Assembly: GCF_014698965.1 (NCBI RefSeq)
Contig: NZ_JACXAE010000074.1
Location: forward strand, 41,085 to 105,084
Length of the DNA stretch: 64,000 nt
From: Iningainema tapete BLCC-T55
GTDB lineage: Bacteria > Cyanobacteriota > Cyanobacteriia > Cyanobacteriales > Nostocaceae
Direction: 5' to 3'
Shown: positions 18,769 through 27,650 of the stretch, piece by piece
Layout: every line of letters begins with the position of its first letter
Position numbering within the stretch: position 1 is the stretch's first letter
Notes under the pieces: model-generated
What the model was told of the DNA's origin: nothing
Databases searched by the model: none
Seen by the model: only the letters and a program-made list of their open reading frames with translations
Translations under genes and position numbers: made by a program

Positions 18769-19620
18769 CTATTTTATTTTCTCATCCACCTCTGCTAAAA
18801 TCCTTTCTGCTTCCTGACAAAGCATTTCATGAAACTGACCGTTGCTAGCAAGTATTCCACCCCACTGATTTACATCACCTGTGTTATACTGCAATGGCGT
18901 ACCATCAAAGTGAGTGAACTTACCTCCTGCTTCTGTGAGAATTAGCTCTGGTGCTGCGATATCCCAATCTTTTGGGGCTGATTTGCCAGACAAAGAAATA
19001 TACACATCTGCCTGCTTTTCTACAATTGTGGCAATTTTGCAGCCTACACTCCCCACAGCTTTCTGATTTTGACAAGGTAAGTGTTGCAGCAGATAATCTA
19101 ATCTTTGATTGCGGTGGGAACGACTCACGACTAAGGTTAAATCTTCAACTGGTTTATGAGAAGATACCTGTAAAGAATTTATATTGCGATCGCGTGTTTC
19201 GACAAACGTACCACCGCCTTTGGTGGCGTAATACAACTTCTGTGCTTCAGGTACTGCTACTACTGCTAGCACTGGGCGTTTTTCTTTAACTAAAGCGATA
19301 TGAATTGCATACTCCCCAGTTTTTTCGATAAAATCTCGCGTGCCATCTAAAGGATCAATTATCCACACCCATGTAGGTGCTGGATTTTGTGATGATGTGT
19401 AAGTTTCTTCGCTAATATAGCCAAAATCTTCATCTCCCAAAGCTGCTTGTAGCTTTTGCAAAATGAATTGACTTACAGCTAAATCTGCTGCGGTGACAGG
19501 ATCGTTTTGTTTATACTGTATTTCTAGGTTTTGGTTACTATGGTGGTAGTAAGATTTTAGTAAATCTGCTGCTTCCCAACCGATGCTACGAGTTATTTCG
19601 AGTATTTCTGGTAATTGCAT
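18769..19620 (-). CDS. cysQ: 3'(2'),5'-bisphosphate nucleotidase / inositol-monophosphatase family (CysQ-like)
   Basis: 283 residues with the Li-sensitive phosphatase signature: DPVTAADLAVS, SEETY (metal Glu), IIDPLDGTRDFIEKTGEYAI (DPLDGT metal site) and KDWDIAAPELILTEAGG. The family removes the 3'-phosphate of PAP/PAPS or dephosphorylates inositol phosphates; the RDFI variant favours CysQ. The ATG is immediately preceded on the minus strand by the stop of the PfkB-family gene (no gap), so the two are one transcription unit. Confidence 0.88.
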   Translation of the reverse strand: MQLPEILEITRSIGWEAADLLKSYYHHSNQNLEIQYKQNDPVTAADLAVSQFILQKLQAALGDEDFGYISEETYTSSQNPAPTWVWIIDPLDGTRDFIEKTGEYAIHIALVKEKRPVLAVVAVPEAQKLYYATKGGGTFVETRDRNINSLQVSSHKPVEDLTLVVSRSHRNQRLDYLLQHLPCQNQKAVGSVGCKIATIVEKQADVYISLSGKSAPKDWDIAAPELILTEAGGKFTHFDGTPLQYNTGDVNQWGGILASNGQFHEMLCQEAERILAEVDEKIK

Positions 19621-20568
19621 TTACTTAATTTTTATCTCCTTATTATCCATCCAGCGGCGTGTGCCAAAATATTGACAGGATAAACTTGCAATCTGCGCTG
19701 ACAACGAGAGTGCAGTGGTAAAATTTTCCTGGAGAATATAGTGACAAAAAGCACCGTGAAATACATCTCCAGCCCCTAGTGTATCAACAGCTTGGACATT
19801 TGGCACATCTAAATAGCCATAGGTACTGCCTGTCAGGTATTGAATGGGTTTGTCTCCATGGGTAATTGCAATATGAGGGATATGTATATCTTTTAGATAT
19901 GCAAGAACTTCTGATTCACTTTGACAGCCGGGAGGAGAAAAATTGGCAGAACAAATGGCATAATCGACAAAAGGTAAGATTTGCTCAAATCCAGGTTTCC
20001 AACTACCGCCATCAATGACAACTGGTATATTCTTCGCTTTAGCCATTTGGGCAATTACACTCCCAACACTCATCTGATGCCCATCAATTAATACTATATC
20101 TATATTTTCTAAAATCTCTGGTGTAATAGCTTCTCTACTTGCTTGTGTTTTGACAGCGTTAATGGAAATAACAGCTCGTTCACCTGTGGTTTGCGTCACA
20201 ATAATAGATGATACAGGAGGTGGTTGAGTTGTGCTGTCGTTTAAGTCAGCGATCACCACTCCATATTTTATCAAATCTCCTTTGATTAATTGCGTCATGG
20301 GATGAGAACCCACCACACCCATCACGGTAGAGACAAGGGTTATCGCGTCTCTACGATTTAAATAGCTGAAAGTAACAGCAGCGTTTGTTGCTGGACCACC
20401 AGCCGCTACAGTATAGTCAGAAGCAACAATTTTTTGATTATTGCTGGGGGGATTATCGGCAAGGTAAATCAAATCCAAGGTTACTAAACCGACAAACAAA
20501 CCGTGATATTTTGGATTTTGCCTCGTTCCCTGGCTCCTGCCTGGGAATGCGGATTTTGGATTTGTCAT
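19621..20568 (-). CDS. PfkB-family carbohydrate kinase
   Basis: A ribokinase-fold protein: GLFVGLVTLDLIYLADNPPS at the N-terminus, AAGGPATNAAVTFSYLNRRD (substrate lid and GG switch), DGGSWKPGFEQILPFVD, and the C-terminal PfkB signature VDTLGAGDVFHGAF with catalytic Asp. Substrate is not evident. From ATG 20568, residues 6-16 (SAFPGRSQGTR) are encoded by a palindromic repeat at 20523-20550 flanked by direct copies of ATTTTGGATTT, so the native start may have been replaced or extended by a repeat. Directly abuts cysQ. Confidence 0.85.
   Translation of the reverse strand: MTNPKSAFPGRSQGTRQNPKYHGLFVGLVTLDLIYLADNPPSNNQKIVASDYTVAAGGPATNAAVTFSYLNRRDAITLVSTVMGVVGSHPMTQLIKGDLIKYGVVIADLNDSTTQPPPVSSIIVTQTTGERAVISINAVKTQASREAITPEILENIDIVLIDGHQMSVGSVIAQMAKAKNIPVVIDGGSWKPGFEQILPFVDYAICSANFSPPGCQSESEVLAYLKDIHIPHIAITHGDKPIQYLTGSTYGYLDVPNVQAVDTLGAGDVFHGAFCHYILQENFTTALSLSAQIASLSCQYFGTRRWMDNKEIKIK
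20523..20550. repeat. GTTCCC/GGGAATGC repeat inside the PfkB 5' end
   Basis: TCGTTCCCTGGCTCCTGCCT then GGGAATGC, flanked by identical ATTTTGGATTT words at 20508-20518 and 20553-20563. It codes for residues 6-16 of the kinase on the minus strand. Confidence 0.6.
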
Positions 20569-20595
20569 TTTTCGGCACAATCTTCCTCATCTTTT

Positions 20596-20624
20596 GTACA
20601 GACGCTCCGCTGGAGCGTCTCTAC
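20596..20624. repeat. GAGACGTTCC-type palindromic repeat, copy 2
   Basis: GTACAGACGCTCCGCTGGAG then CGTCTCTAC, a slightly diverged copy of the palindrome at 3372. It occupies the space between the divergent PfkB-family and rsmI genes. Confidence 0.7.
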
Positions 20625-20642
20625 CCTAACATCCGAACGCAT

Positions 20643-21518
20643 ATGCAAACCGATCCCAAACCAGGAACACTTTACATCGTTGGTACACCAATTGGCAACT
20701 TGGAAGATATGACATTCCGGGCGGTGCGCATTTTGCAAACGGTGGATGTGATTGCTGCCGAAGACACTCGTCATACAGGTAAACTGCTACAACATTTTCA
20801 AATCAAGACAAACCAAACGAGTTATCATGAGCATAATCGTAGCAGTCGTATTCCGGAGTTATTACAACAGCTAGGTAATGGTAAAAGCATTGCTCTAGTT
20901 ACTGATGCTGGGATGCCGGGAATTTCCGATCCCGGATATGAACTAATTAAAGTTTGTATAGCCGAGGGAATACCAGTAGTACCAATTCCTGGTGCAACTG
21001 CGGCAATTACAGCTTTGGTAGCAGCGGGATTACCAACAGATAAGTTTGTGTTTGAAGGTTTTCTCCCAGCGAAAACTAAAGCTAAGCGAGAACACTTAGA
21101 AACTCTCTCCTCTGAATCGCGCACATTAATTTTCTATGAATCTCCCCACCGCTTAATCGAAACTTTACAAAGTTTAGCAGAAGCTTTTACTCCAGAGCGG
21201 CAAATTGTGCTGGCACGAGAGTTAACTAAATTGTATGAGGAATTTTGGCGGGGAACGATCGCACAGGCAATAGCACATTATCGCGACAAAGAACCTCTTG
21301 GAGAATACACAATTATAGTCGCCGGAAGTCCACCCAATGCTGCCCAACTAAGCGAAGCAGAAATTGTGCGTGAATTAGAAACGATGATTAATCAGGGAAT
21401 ATCGCGATCGCAAGCTAGTCGGCAATTAGCCCAAGAAACAGCCCTGTCTCGCCGCCACATCTATAAATTAGCTCTTTTGATTAAAACACAAGATGAGGAT
21501 GTAGAAGACGTGACTTAG
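20643..21518 (+). CDS. rsmI: 16S rRNA (cytidine1402-2'-O)-methyltransferase
   Basis: 291 residues from ATG 20643 (MQTDPKPGTLYIVGTPIGNL). TP/GNLEDMTFRA, AAEDTRHTGKLLQHF, ALVTDAGMPGISDPGYELI and FYESPHRLIETL are the standard RsmI (tetrapyrrole-methylase fold) motifs. It 2'-O-methylates C1402 of 16S rRNA at the ribosomal P site. The frame is open upstream to 20385 but that part overlaps the divergent kinase gene and is not conserved-looking. The C-terminal extension (SRSQASRQLAQETALSRRHI) is a helix-turn-helix-like tail common in this family. Confidence 0.94.
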   Translation: MQTDPKPGTLYIVGTPIGNLEDMTFRAVRILQTVDVIAAEDTRHTGKLLQHFQIKTNQTSYHEHNRSSRIPELLQQLGNGKSIALVTDAGMPGISDPGYELIKVCIAEGIPVVPIPGATAAITALVAAGLPTDKFVFEGFLPAKTKAKREHLETLSSESRTLIFYESPHRLIETLQSLAEAFTPERQIVLARELTKLYEEFWRGTIAQAIAHYRDKEPLGEYTIIVAGSPPNAAQLSEAEIVRELETMINQGISRSQASRQLAQETALSRRHIYKLALLIKTQDEDVEDVT

Positions 21519-21576
21519 GGTGCTTTCTTGTCGGCTTATTCTAGAATTATGGGGAATAACGAAGTGAGGAATAATA

Positions 21577-21756
21577 ATGACCCAAGTGCTTCTAGGAGAA
21601 AATGAAGGAATAGATTCGGCTCTACGTCGGTTCAAACGCCAAGTTTCCAAAGCAGGGATTTTAGCCGATGTTAAGTATCATCGGCACTTTGAAACACCTT
21701 TGGAAAAGCGCAAACGCAAAGCAGTTGCAGCAAGACGCAAGCGGCGATTTAACTAA
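21577..21756 (+). CDS. rpsU: 30S ribosomal protein S21
   Basis: A 59-residue basic protein: [20 protein letters not shown], then [20 protein letters not shown], ending [14 protein letters not shown]. This is the S21 family pattern; in cyanobacteria several S21 copies may occur. It lies 58 bases after rsmI on the same strand and is followed by a clear terminator hairpin at 21851. Confidence 0.95.
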   Translation: MTQVLLGENEGIDSALRRFKRQVSKAGILADVKYHRHFETPLEKRKRKAVAARRKRRFN

Positions 21757-21850
21757 ACATCTGTAATAATGGCATTACATAGCGTAGCTACGCTAATATA
21801 TCATCGCAGTTAGGCTGTGATTGTTACAAAAATTCATTAAAATGATTAAG

Positions 21851-21881
21851 CACACCCCATTAAGGGGTGTGAATTGTTTTT
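21851..21881 (+). terminator. Intrinsic terminator after rpsU
   Basis: CACACCCC (21851-21858) pairs with GGGGTGTG (21864-21871) across ATTAA, followed by AATTGTTTTT. It lies between the convergent rpsU and pth genes and could serve both. Confidence 0.8.
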
Positions 21882-21885
21882 AAGG

Positions 21886-22518
21886 CTAAGACTGAGGACT
21901 GTCAATAGTGCGGCTGTTGCAAACATTCATTGCTTTTTCGACTCCGCCTTGAAGAGAAAGTTCCACGCATTCAACAACAAACTGGAGTACAACAGACATT
22001 AATTGATTTTCCGCCGCAGAAAATTTTCCCAGTACATGAGACACAGTACTTGATCCAGTATTCTCATTTTTTGGTCTACCAATACCTATACGCAATCGGG
22101 GAAAATTTTGAGTACCAAGGTGTGCGATCGCACTTTTAATTCCATTATGTCCCCCTGCCGAACCAGATAAGCGCAGCCTAGTTTTTCCCATGGGCAGATC
22201 CATTTCATCATAAATCACCAGCACTGACTCTGGCGATAACTTATACCAACTAGTTACCGCTTGGATAGCTTGCCCAGAGAGATTCATATAAGTAAGTGGC
22301 TTCAGCAACCGGATTTTTTCACCACTAGGTGCTATTCCTTCGCCATACTCCCCCTGAAACTTACGATTTTCAGCCATTGGTATTTTCCAGGAACGTGCAC
22401 AAGCATCTACTGCCGCAAAACCAATATTGTGGCGTGTTTGTTCGTACTTAGGTTCCGGATTCCCCAACCCGACAATTAGCTGGGGAATTACCAAATTCTT
22501 ACTAACAACCTCTGTCAC
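21886..22518 (-). CDS. pth: Peptidyl-tRNA hydrolase
   Basis: Releases tRNA from prematurely dropped peptidyl-tRNA. 210 residues with LIVGLGNPEPKYEQTRHNIG (Asn20, catalytic His30), KPLTYMNLSGQAI, VLVIYDEMDLPMGKTRLRLS with the catalytic Asp, and GSAGGHNGIKSAIAHLGTQN. The fold and length match bacterial Pth. It lies 4 bases downstream of tatA on the same strand, forming a tatA-pth unit. Confidence 0.95.
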   Translation of the reverse strand: MTEVVSKNLVIPQLIVGLGNPEPKYEQTRHNIGFAAVDACARSWKIPMAENRKFQGEYGEGIAPSGEKIRLLKPLTYMNLSGQAIQAVTSWYKLSPESVLVIYDEMDLPMGKTRLRLSGSAGGHNGIKSAIAHLGTQNFPRLRIGIGRPKNENTGSSTVSHVLGKFSAAENQLMSVVLQFVVECVELSLQGGVEKAMNVCNSRTIDSPQS

Positions 22519-22522
22519 TCTA

Positions 22523-22786
22523 TTATGTAGAACTGGTATTGTTATTTTGCATGGGAGCTGCTTCTAATTGCTTGGGTTCAATTTCGGCAGTAGTCTTCAT
22601 CGCTTCTTCTATTTGCTCTGCTTCTTTTTGAAACTCATTTTGAAATTCCTTAGAAGCGTCTTGAAAACCGCGAATCGCTTTACCCATACTCCTACCAACC
22701 TCAGGTAGCTTTTTGGGGCCAAAGATTAACAGCGCCACTACCATAATTAAAGCCATTTCTGGCAAACCGATACCAAATATATTCAT
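22523..22786 (-). CDS. tatA: Sec-independent protein translocase subunit TatA/E
   Basis: 87 residues: MNIFGIGLPEMALIMVVALL membrane helix, the FGPKKLPEVGRSMGKAIRGF hinge and amphipathic helix, then an acidic tail. TatA oligomers form the translocation element for folded, often cofactor-containing proteins in thylakoid and plasma membranes. The FGP hinge and RSMGKAIRGF are diagnostic. Adjacent to pth. Confidence 0.93.
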   Translation of the reverse strand: MNIFGIGLPEMALIMVVALLIFGPKKLPEVGRSMGKAIRGFQDASKEFQNEFQKEAEQIEEAMKTTAEIEPKQLEAAPMQNNNTSST

Positions 22787-22901
22787 TTTTTTTTCGTTCT
22801 ATACATCTGACTATCTCTTTCAAGTATAAAGCTCATGAAAATACCCGGACTAGTCCGGGTATGGGATTGTAACTTGTGCAAGATCGAGTGGGCTATACCT
22901 G

Positions 22902-23105
22902 TTATCTGCCCAAAGTCCGCCAATCAACAGTCACATCTTGAATCAAGAGCGATTTGTTATACAGTTGCAGAATAATCAGCAGAAAAACTAAAAATAACGC
23001 CATAAAAACACCCATGAGGGGGGTAGTACCCCATCCTGGCGCTACTTTACCATATTCCGAGTTCAAAGGTTTGAGGATGTCTCCCAACCGCGTCCTTTGT
23101 GCCAT
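22902..23105 (-). CDS. psbH: Photosystem II reaction centre protein H
   Basis: 67 residues with the conserved cyanobacterial PsbH sequence: [40 protein letters not shown] (start of the single membrane helix), ending [14 protein letters not shown]. It is a small PSII subunit needed for stable QA/QB function and CP47 assembly. Divergently arranged with psbN 83 bases away, as usual. Confidence 0.97.
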   Translation of the reverse strand: MAQRTRLGDILKPLNSEYGKVAPGWGTTPLMGVFMALFLVFLLIILQLYNKSLLIQDVTVDWRTLGR

Positions 23106-23188
23106 AGTTCACCTAATCTGAGTTGCCAAAGCTTTTTTTAATCTTCTGTAATATTCTATAAGAATACTACTCATAAACATAACTTGTT

Positions 23189-23320
23189 ATGGAACCCGCA
23201 ACAGTTCTTAGCATTTCCGTCGGTGCAGTTGTAATTATCATCACAGCTGTATCTATTTACACTGCTTTTGGTCCTCCTGGAAAACAGCTTTCTGATCCCT
23301 TTGAGGATCATGAAGACTAA
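23189..23320 (+). CDS. psbN: PsbN, photosystem II biogenesis protein
   Basis: 43 residues: MEPATVLSISVGAVVIIITA, then VSIYTAFGPPGKQLSDPFED and HED. This is the universal PsbN sequence with one membrane helix and the C-terminal GPPSxxLxDPFEDHED-type motif. In chloroplasts PsbN assists PSII assembly and repair rather than being a stable subunit. Divergent from psbH and followed by a strong terminator. Confidence 0.97.
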   Translation: MEPATVLSISVGAVVIIITAVSIYTAFGPPGKQLSDPFEDHED

Positions 23321-23326
23321 AAAATT

Positions 23327-23355
23327 AAAGACGCGCTATAATAGCGCGTCTTTTT
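23327..23355 (+). terminator. Intrinsic terminator of psbN
   Basis: AAAGACGCGCTAT (23327-23339) pairs with ATAGCGCGTCTTT (23341-23353) and is followed by more T residues. A GAGACGTTCC palindrome follows directly. Confidence 0.85.
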
Positions 23356-23384
23356 GTAGAGACGTTCCGGCGGAACGTCTCTAC
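23356..23384. repeat. GAGACGTTCC palindromic repeat, copy 3
   Basis: GTAGAGACGTTCCGGCGGAA then CGTCTCTAC, perfect palindrome arms. Its right end supplies the TAG stop codon of the PEP-CTERM gene on the minus strand. Confidence 0.8.
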
Positions 23385-24052
23385 GCAATACCCTGTAGGC
23401 GGCGACGTAATACTAAACCACCACCAATTACACCTAACCCAATGAGGGAAGCATTTGTGCCTGGTTCTGGAACTGCACGAGGGACGCGCAGAGAGTATGA
23501 TAATACAGCCTCACCTTGAGATGGCGCTCCAGGGGGAGCAAGTCTGTCCTCTTGGGTGAACGTGATTGTGCCTGTAGCACCTTGAAAAATACCAGTTCCA
23601 TCAAAGATAGTTATCGTGCCACCACCCTTGATTGTGCCTGTCTCAAAGTTAATTTCAGCGCTGTCGTTAGCTTTACCAAATAACTCATTAGCACCGCCGT
23701 AATACCTGTCAAAAAATACTGGTTCACCAGTCAAGCCAAACGTTCCAGGATCTGAATTAAAGTTGTATTTGGCGATCGCTGGATTGGTAACAGGCTGAAG
23801 CAAACCGTAAGTATTGCTAGTAAAGAAATTCAACCCGTAAGGCGCATCACTATTCTCACCTGTAATGGTTGCCCTGACCATACCTTCCTGATTGAAAGGA
23901 TTAATTTCGACTGCTGTTTTGTAGCTAGTCTTAAATTCAAAAGTCTCAAAGGCAGTCTGCGCGTTTGCTTTCGCAGTACCCCATCCAAGACTTACCACCA
24001 CAGCAGCCAATGAAACTAGCCCTACCTTGTACAAGTGCAGAATCATATTCAC
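23381..24052 (-). CDS. Exported PEP-CTERM-anchored protein, unknown function
   Basis: 223 residues. The N-terminal signal peptide contains VGLVSLAAVVVSLGWG and is cut near ANAQT. The C-terminus carries the full sorting signal VPEPGTNASLIGLGVIGGGL followed by the basic tail RRRLQ. PEP-CTERM proteins are processed by an exosortase and sent to the cell exterior. The body (GTITIFDGTGIFQGATGTIT) is a beta-rich, glycine/threonine-rich domain with no catalytic motif. The stop codon lies inside a palindromic repeat. Confidence 0.85.
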   Translation of the reverse strand: MNMILHLYKVGLVSLAAVVVSLGWGTAKANAQTAFETFEFKTSYKTAVEINPFNQEGMVRATITGENSDAPYGLNFFTSNTYGLLQPVTNPAIAKYNFNSDPGTFGLTGEPVFFDRYYGGANELFGKANDSAEINFETGTIKGGGTITIFDGTGIFQGATGTITFTQEDRLAPPGAPSQGEAVLSYSLRVPRAVPEPGTNASLIGLGVIGGGLVLRRRLQGIA

Positions 24053-24350
24053 TACCTTATGTTACAAAATGTGTATAATTTTCTAAGTGCTTAAATATTA
24101 GCAGAATACCTGTATAAATACGTAATAAATTGCCAACTCCCAAAAATTTGTCAAAGTAGTTATGTAAAGTTGCACTTTTTTTAGTTATGTTGTGTAAAAG
24201 TCAAAACCGCCACGCCTGCTAATTATAAGTAATATTTTATACTAAATGATACAAGTAGTAAGGTAAGCCAGAAGTCATCTAAACTCCTGACTCCTGAACG
24301 GCAGATGCTTCAATGGGAACCAGAGCAACGCACTGCTTCCTTCTGACTCC
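24053..24350. other. Spacer between the PEP-CTERM and GH38 genes
   Basis: 298 AT-rich bases with the promoter of the PEP-CTERM gene on its left. The right end (24280-24350) contains CTCCTGACTCCTGAACGG, the same word that forms the duplicated insertion inside the GH38 gene. No gene seen. Confidence 0.5.
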
Positions 24351-27300
24351 TTAACTCAAAACCTTAAAGCTAGTGATTTTCCACGGTTTAACAGTTAATA
24401 TTTGTTGCGAGTATGAAAATTCTGGCGTAGCAGAAGAACGTTCCAACAAATCCACAGACTCTGTTAGCGTCAATCCCAAATCACTTTGAAAACGCAACTC
24501 TGCTGATGCTCCATGACACTCATAACAGCGAAGAATCCACTCTTGTTGATTATCTTCAGCTTGCTTAAACGCCATCAAAATTAAATTTTCCGCCCCTAAA
24601 TCAAAGAAACTACCAACAGGCGACAAAAACTTATGATCCTGTTCTTGTTGTTGAGTAACCAACAGAACTTGTAGAGGAATATTTAACTCATAACCACGTC
24701 TAACCGTATGAGCAGATTCCCAACCACCAACATGAGAGTATAATGCATAAGTAAACTCATGAATGCCTCGATCTGCTTGTGGATCGGGCCAATTAGGACT
24801 GCGTAGTAAAGTCAAGCGTAATTGGTTAGGTTGACTATCATAACCATACTTACAATCATTAAGCAAACTAACACCGTACTGATGACCAGTCAAATCTGCC
24901 CAACGCAAAGCAGGAACTTCCCATTTTGCCTTTTCTCTGGGAGTTTGCGGTTGAGTAGGGCGACGAATAACACCACAAGGAATTTCATAGCTAGCAAACT
25001 CTGCCTCCACATTGAGAGGAAAAGCAGCTTTCACTAAAACCTGACGTTCTTGCCAATCAACTTTAGTGGCAATTTTCAGCAATTGCGATCGCGCTTGTAA
25101 AATGTAGTCTTGGCGAAACTCAGAATTACCTAATTGACGTACCACACGCACCCGACTTTGTACAAAACCTCTTTCCAACCACTCAATAGATTTAAGCCGA
25201 GTCGGCGGCAAAGGATGCTGAGCATAATTAGGATCAATATTCCAAGCATCCCAATATTGACCACAATCTTGCCAAGCTTGCAATTGATTACCAGCACCAT
25301 TCAAAACTTCTCGTTGCTCCATCCGATCAAAAACACTTGACAAATCGCCTGTTTCCGCATCAACAACAACGCGCAGAAATTCATTCTCCATCACCCAATC
25401 ATCGGTATACTGCTGGGGCGTCTCTACAGTCATCGTCTGTACCAACCAAAAAACACGGTAGCCAACAGCAGGAATATCGCTTGCCAAAAACAGCAAAATC
25501 GAATCATCAGCCAACACAGAAGGAACCTGCCCAGAGCCATCATAAACCTGCCAGTTGCGATCAGTTGAAGGTAAACTAACAGAAACCACCTCAGAACGCT
25601 GCCAATTAAGAGAATTAAACACCACAATTGGTAAACCATCAGTTGGTGGCGACTCTAGTAAATTTATTCTTGCTGCCAAAGCACTCAAAGAATGCTGCAA
25701 AATCTCATTACCAACCCTTTCCACCTCCTGCCAACTCAAAAGCGCATCCGTATAAACCTGAGTAATCGAAGAACCTGGTAAAATATCGTGAAACTGATTA
25801 AATAAAACCTTCTTCCAAGCAACTTCCAATTCAACCTTGGGATAATCCCTCCCACAGCTAATACTTGCCAAAGCCGCAAACAATTCCGCTTGATACAACA
25901 AACCTTCACAAAAACGATTCCAAAGTTTTTGCTCCGCGTGAGTAGTATAACAACCGCGATGAAATTCCAAATATAATTCATCCTCCCATGTAGGGAATTG
26001 GGTTAACTCCTGAACGCCAGGTTGCTCAACGGAGGAAACCTCCGCACGCAACTGGCTCCTCCTGACTCCTGACTCCTGACTCCTGAACGCCAGGTTGCTC
26101 AACGGAGGAAACCTCCGCACGCAACTGGCTCCTCCTGACTCCTGACTCCTGACTCCTGACAAATACTTCTGTGCAGTAGAAAATTCTAGCTGAGGAAAAA
26201 AAGGAGAATTTTGCCAACGCCGTGCCAACTCCAACATATCACGAGTAGGACCACCACCATGATCGCCAACACCAGGAAGCCAAAGCGCTGCTGAAATACC
26301 TGTTTGATTAAACCACTCACAAGAATAAGATGCCATTTTAACCGGATCAATACCCTCACCAATCAACGCAGACATCAAGCTAAAAACCTCACTACCATCA
26401 GCAGAACGCCACCAAAAAGCGCCATAATCAAACTGAGTAGTATCATTCCAACGCAACTTTTGCGTCACAAAAAACTCAATCCCAGCATCAACCAAAAACT
26501 GTGGCAAACTAGCACAAAAACCAAAACTATCCGGTACCCAAACCACACTACAAAACTTGCCAAACTTCTCCAACACATAGCGCTGCCCATACAAAAGCTG
26601 ACGCACAATCGACTCACCAGCAATCAAAACTAAATCCGGCTCAACCCAAAAACCACCCACAACCTCCCAACGCCCCGCATCCACCGCCCGCCTAATCGCA
26701 GCAAACAAATCCGGACGATGTGAGTCAACCCAAGCATAAAGCGCCGGAGTAGAATGACAAAAAATCAACTCCTCAAACTCCTCCTGAAGCCCAAGCACCG
26801 ACTCAAAAGTACTCTGCGCCACCTTCCACGTATCACCCACAGGCCATAACCATGCCAAATCCAAATGCGCATGACCCAAAAGATAGATTTTAGATTTTAA
26901 ACCGCCCAGAGAAGAAAGCTCGTAACGCACGGCAAACAGAGACTTCTCAAACTCTTCCTTCGCGTTCTTCGCGTCTTCTCTTCGAGACGCTTCGCGAACG
27001 CGGTTCAATCCATCCCAATCAATCTCACCCACAGCCGCCGCCAAAACATCCAACTTCTCACTCTCCCCCTCCAAAAAACGCAACAACACAGCCAACTCAT
27101 CAGCAACAAAACCCGGATCTAACCCCTCCCTAGACTCATAAACCAGCAGCGATTTTACCAAAGCACCATCGCAATGTCCCGGACTTACTAACCGCAAAGC
27201 AACATCAAACTCTTCCCCAGGCTGAACCTCTGCACTAATTAGCACACGTGGCGAACAATCAAACAAATCACCAGCCGCCACCAACTTACCATTCACAAAA

Positions 27301-27620
27301 ACCTGAGCCGAATCTGCCCACCAATGAAGCGCCAATTTTAAAGATAAACCTTGTAAAGCGTAACCGTGTAAATCATGGGGAATTACCAATTTTTGCCCCA
27401 GCCACAGTACTTTTCGCCCCGCCTCCCAAGTAATCTGCACTTTGGCATTAACACAGGCAACTTCCCAACTTGATAAGGATGCCGTAACATCAGCTATGGA
27501 CAAGTCACCAATATACAAAAGCCAAGAAGACTGAATATTAACCTGACATAAAGAGCGCAACCGCTCAATTGCTGCCACAATAGAATTAGTATGATTAGAT
27601 TGGGTTACAGGAAAATTCAT
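24351..27620 (-). CDS. Alpha-mannosidase-like glycoside hydrolase family 38
   Basis: A very long enzyme (1,089 residues from ATG 27620, MNFPVTQSNHTNSIVAAIER). GH38 landmarks: LLGHAHLDLAWLWPVGDTWK (zinc-binding His and Asp), GRWEVVGGFWVEPDLVLIAGE, VWVPDSFGFCASLPQFL with the nucleophile Asp, and FHDILPGSSITQVYTDALLS. The family removes alpha-mannose from glycans. Between QKYLSG and TQFPTWEDELYLEFHRG lies a repeat-derived insertion of about 50 residues (SQESGG, SQLRAE...) encoded by two direct copies of a 73-base unit read in two different frames. The gene is divergent from the unknown gene at 27651. Confidence 0.88.
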   Translation of the reverse strand: MNFPVTQSNHTNSIVAAIERLRSLCQVNIQSSWLLYIGDLSIADVTASLSSWEVACVNAKVQITWEAGRKVLWLGQKLVIPHDLHGYALQGLSLKLALHWWADSAQVFVNGKLVAAGDLFDCSPRVLISAEVQPGEEFDVALRLVSPGHCDGALVKSLLVYESREGLDPGFVADELAVLLRFLEGESEKLDVLAAAVGEIDWDGLNRVREASRREDAKNAKEEFEKSLFAVRYELSSLGGLKSKIYLLGHAHLDLAWLWPVGDTWKVAQSTFESVLGLQEEFEELIFCHSTPALYAWVDSHRPDLFAAIRRAVDAGRWEVVGGFWVEPDLVLIAGESIVRQLLYGQRYVLEKFGKFCSVVWVPDSFGFCASLPQFLVDAGIEFFVTQKLRWNDTTQFDYGAFWWRSADGSEVFSLMSALIGEGIDPVKMASYSCEWFNQTGISAALWLPGVGDHGGGPTRDMLELARRWQNSPFFPQLEFSTAQKYLSGVRSQESGGASCVRRFPPLSNLAFRSQESGVRRSQLRAEVSSVEQPGVQELTQFPTWEDELYLEFHRGCYTTHAEQKLWNRFCEGLLYQAELFAALASISCGRDYPKVELEVAWKKVLFNQFHDILPGSSITQVYTDALLSWQEVERVGNEILQHSLSALAARINLLESPPTDGLPIVVFNSLNWQRSEVVSVSLPSTDRNWQVYDGSGQVPSVLADDSILLFLASDIPAVGYRVFWLVQTMTVETPQQYTDDWVMENEFLRVVVDAETGDLSSVFDRMEQREVLNGAGNQLQAWQDCGQYWDAWNIDPNYAQHPLPPTRLKSIEWLERGFVQSRVRVVRQLGNSEFRQDYILQARSQLLKIATKVDWQERQVLVKAAFPLNVEAEFASYEIPCGVIRRPTQPQTPREKAKWEVPALRWADLTGHQYGVSLLNDCKYGYDSQPNQLRLTLLRSPNWPDPQADRGIHEFTYALYSHVGGWESAHTVRRGYELNIPLQVLLVTQQQEQDHKFLSPVGSFFDLGAENLILMAFKQAEDNQQEWILRCYECHGASAELRFQSDLGLTLTESVDLLERSSATPEFSYSQQILTVKPWKITSFKVLS
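26007..26160. repeat. Duplicated 73-base repeat inserted in the GH38 gene
   Basis: Two direct copies begin CTCCTGAACGCCAGGTTGCT at 26007 and 26080. Each carries the hairpin GGAGGAAACCTCC and ends in GACTCCTGACTCCTGACTCC runs. As 73 is not a multiple of three the copies are translated in different frames, but the surrounding gene frame is maintained. Confidence 0.8.
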
Positions 27621-27650
27621 ACGCCACGCTCGCAATTACAAGTTACTATC

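Noticed and set aside
20385..20642. N-terminal extension of rsmI
   Set aside because: It overlaps the divergent PfkB gene and repeats, while ATG 20643 gives the family N-terminus.
26007..26160. Direct repeats in the GH38 gene as a CRISPR-like array
   Set aside because: Only two units, no spacers, and the internal hairpin and CTCCTGA runs match a dispersed repeat.
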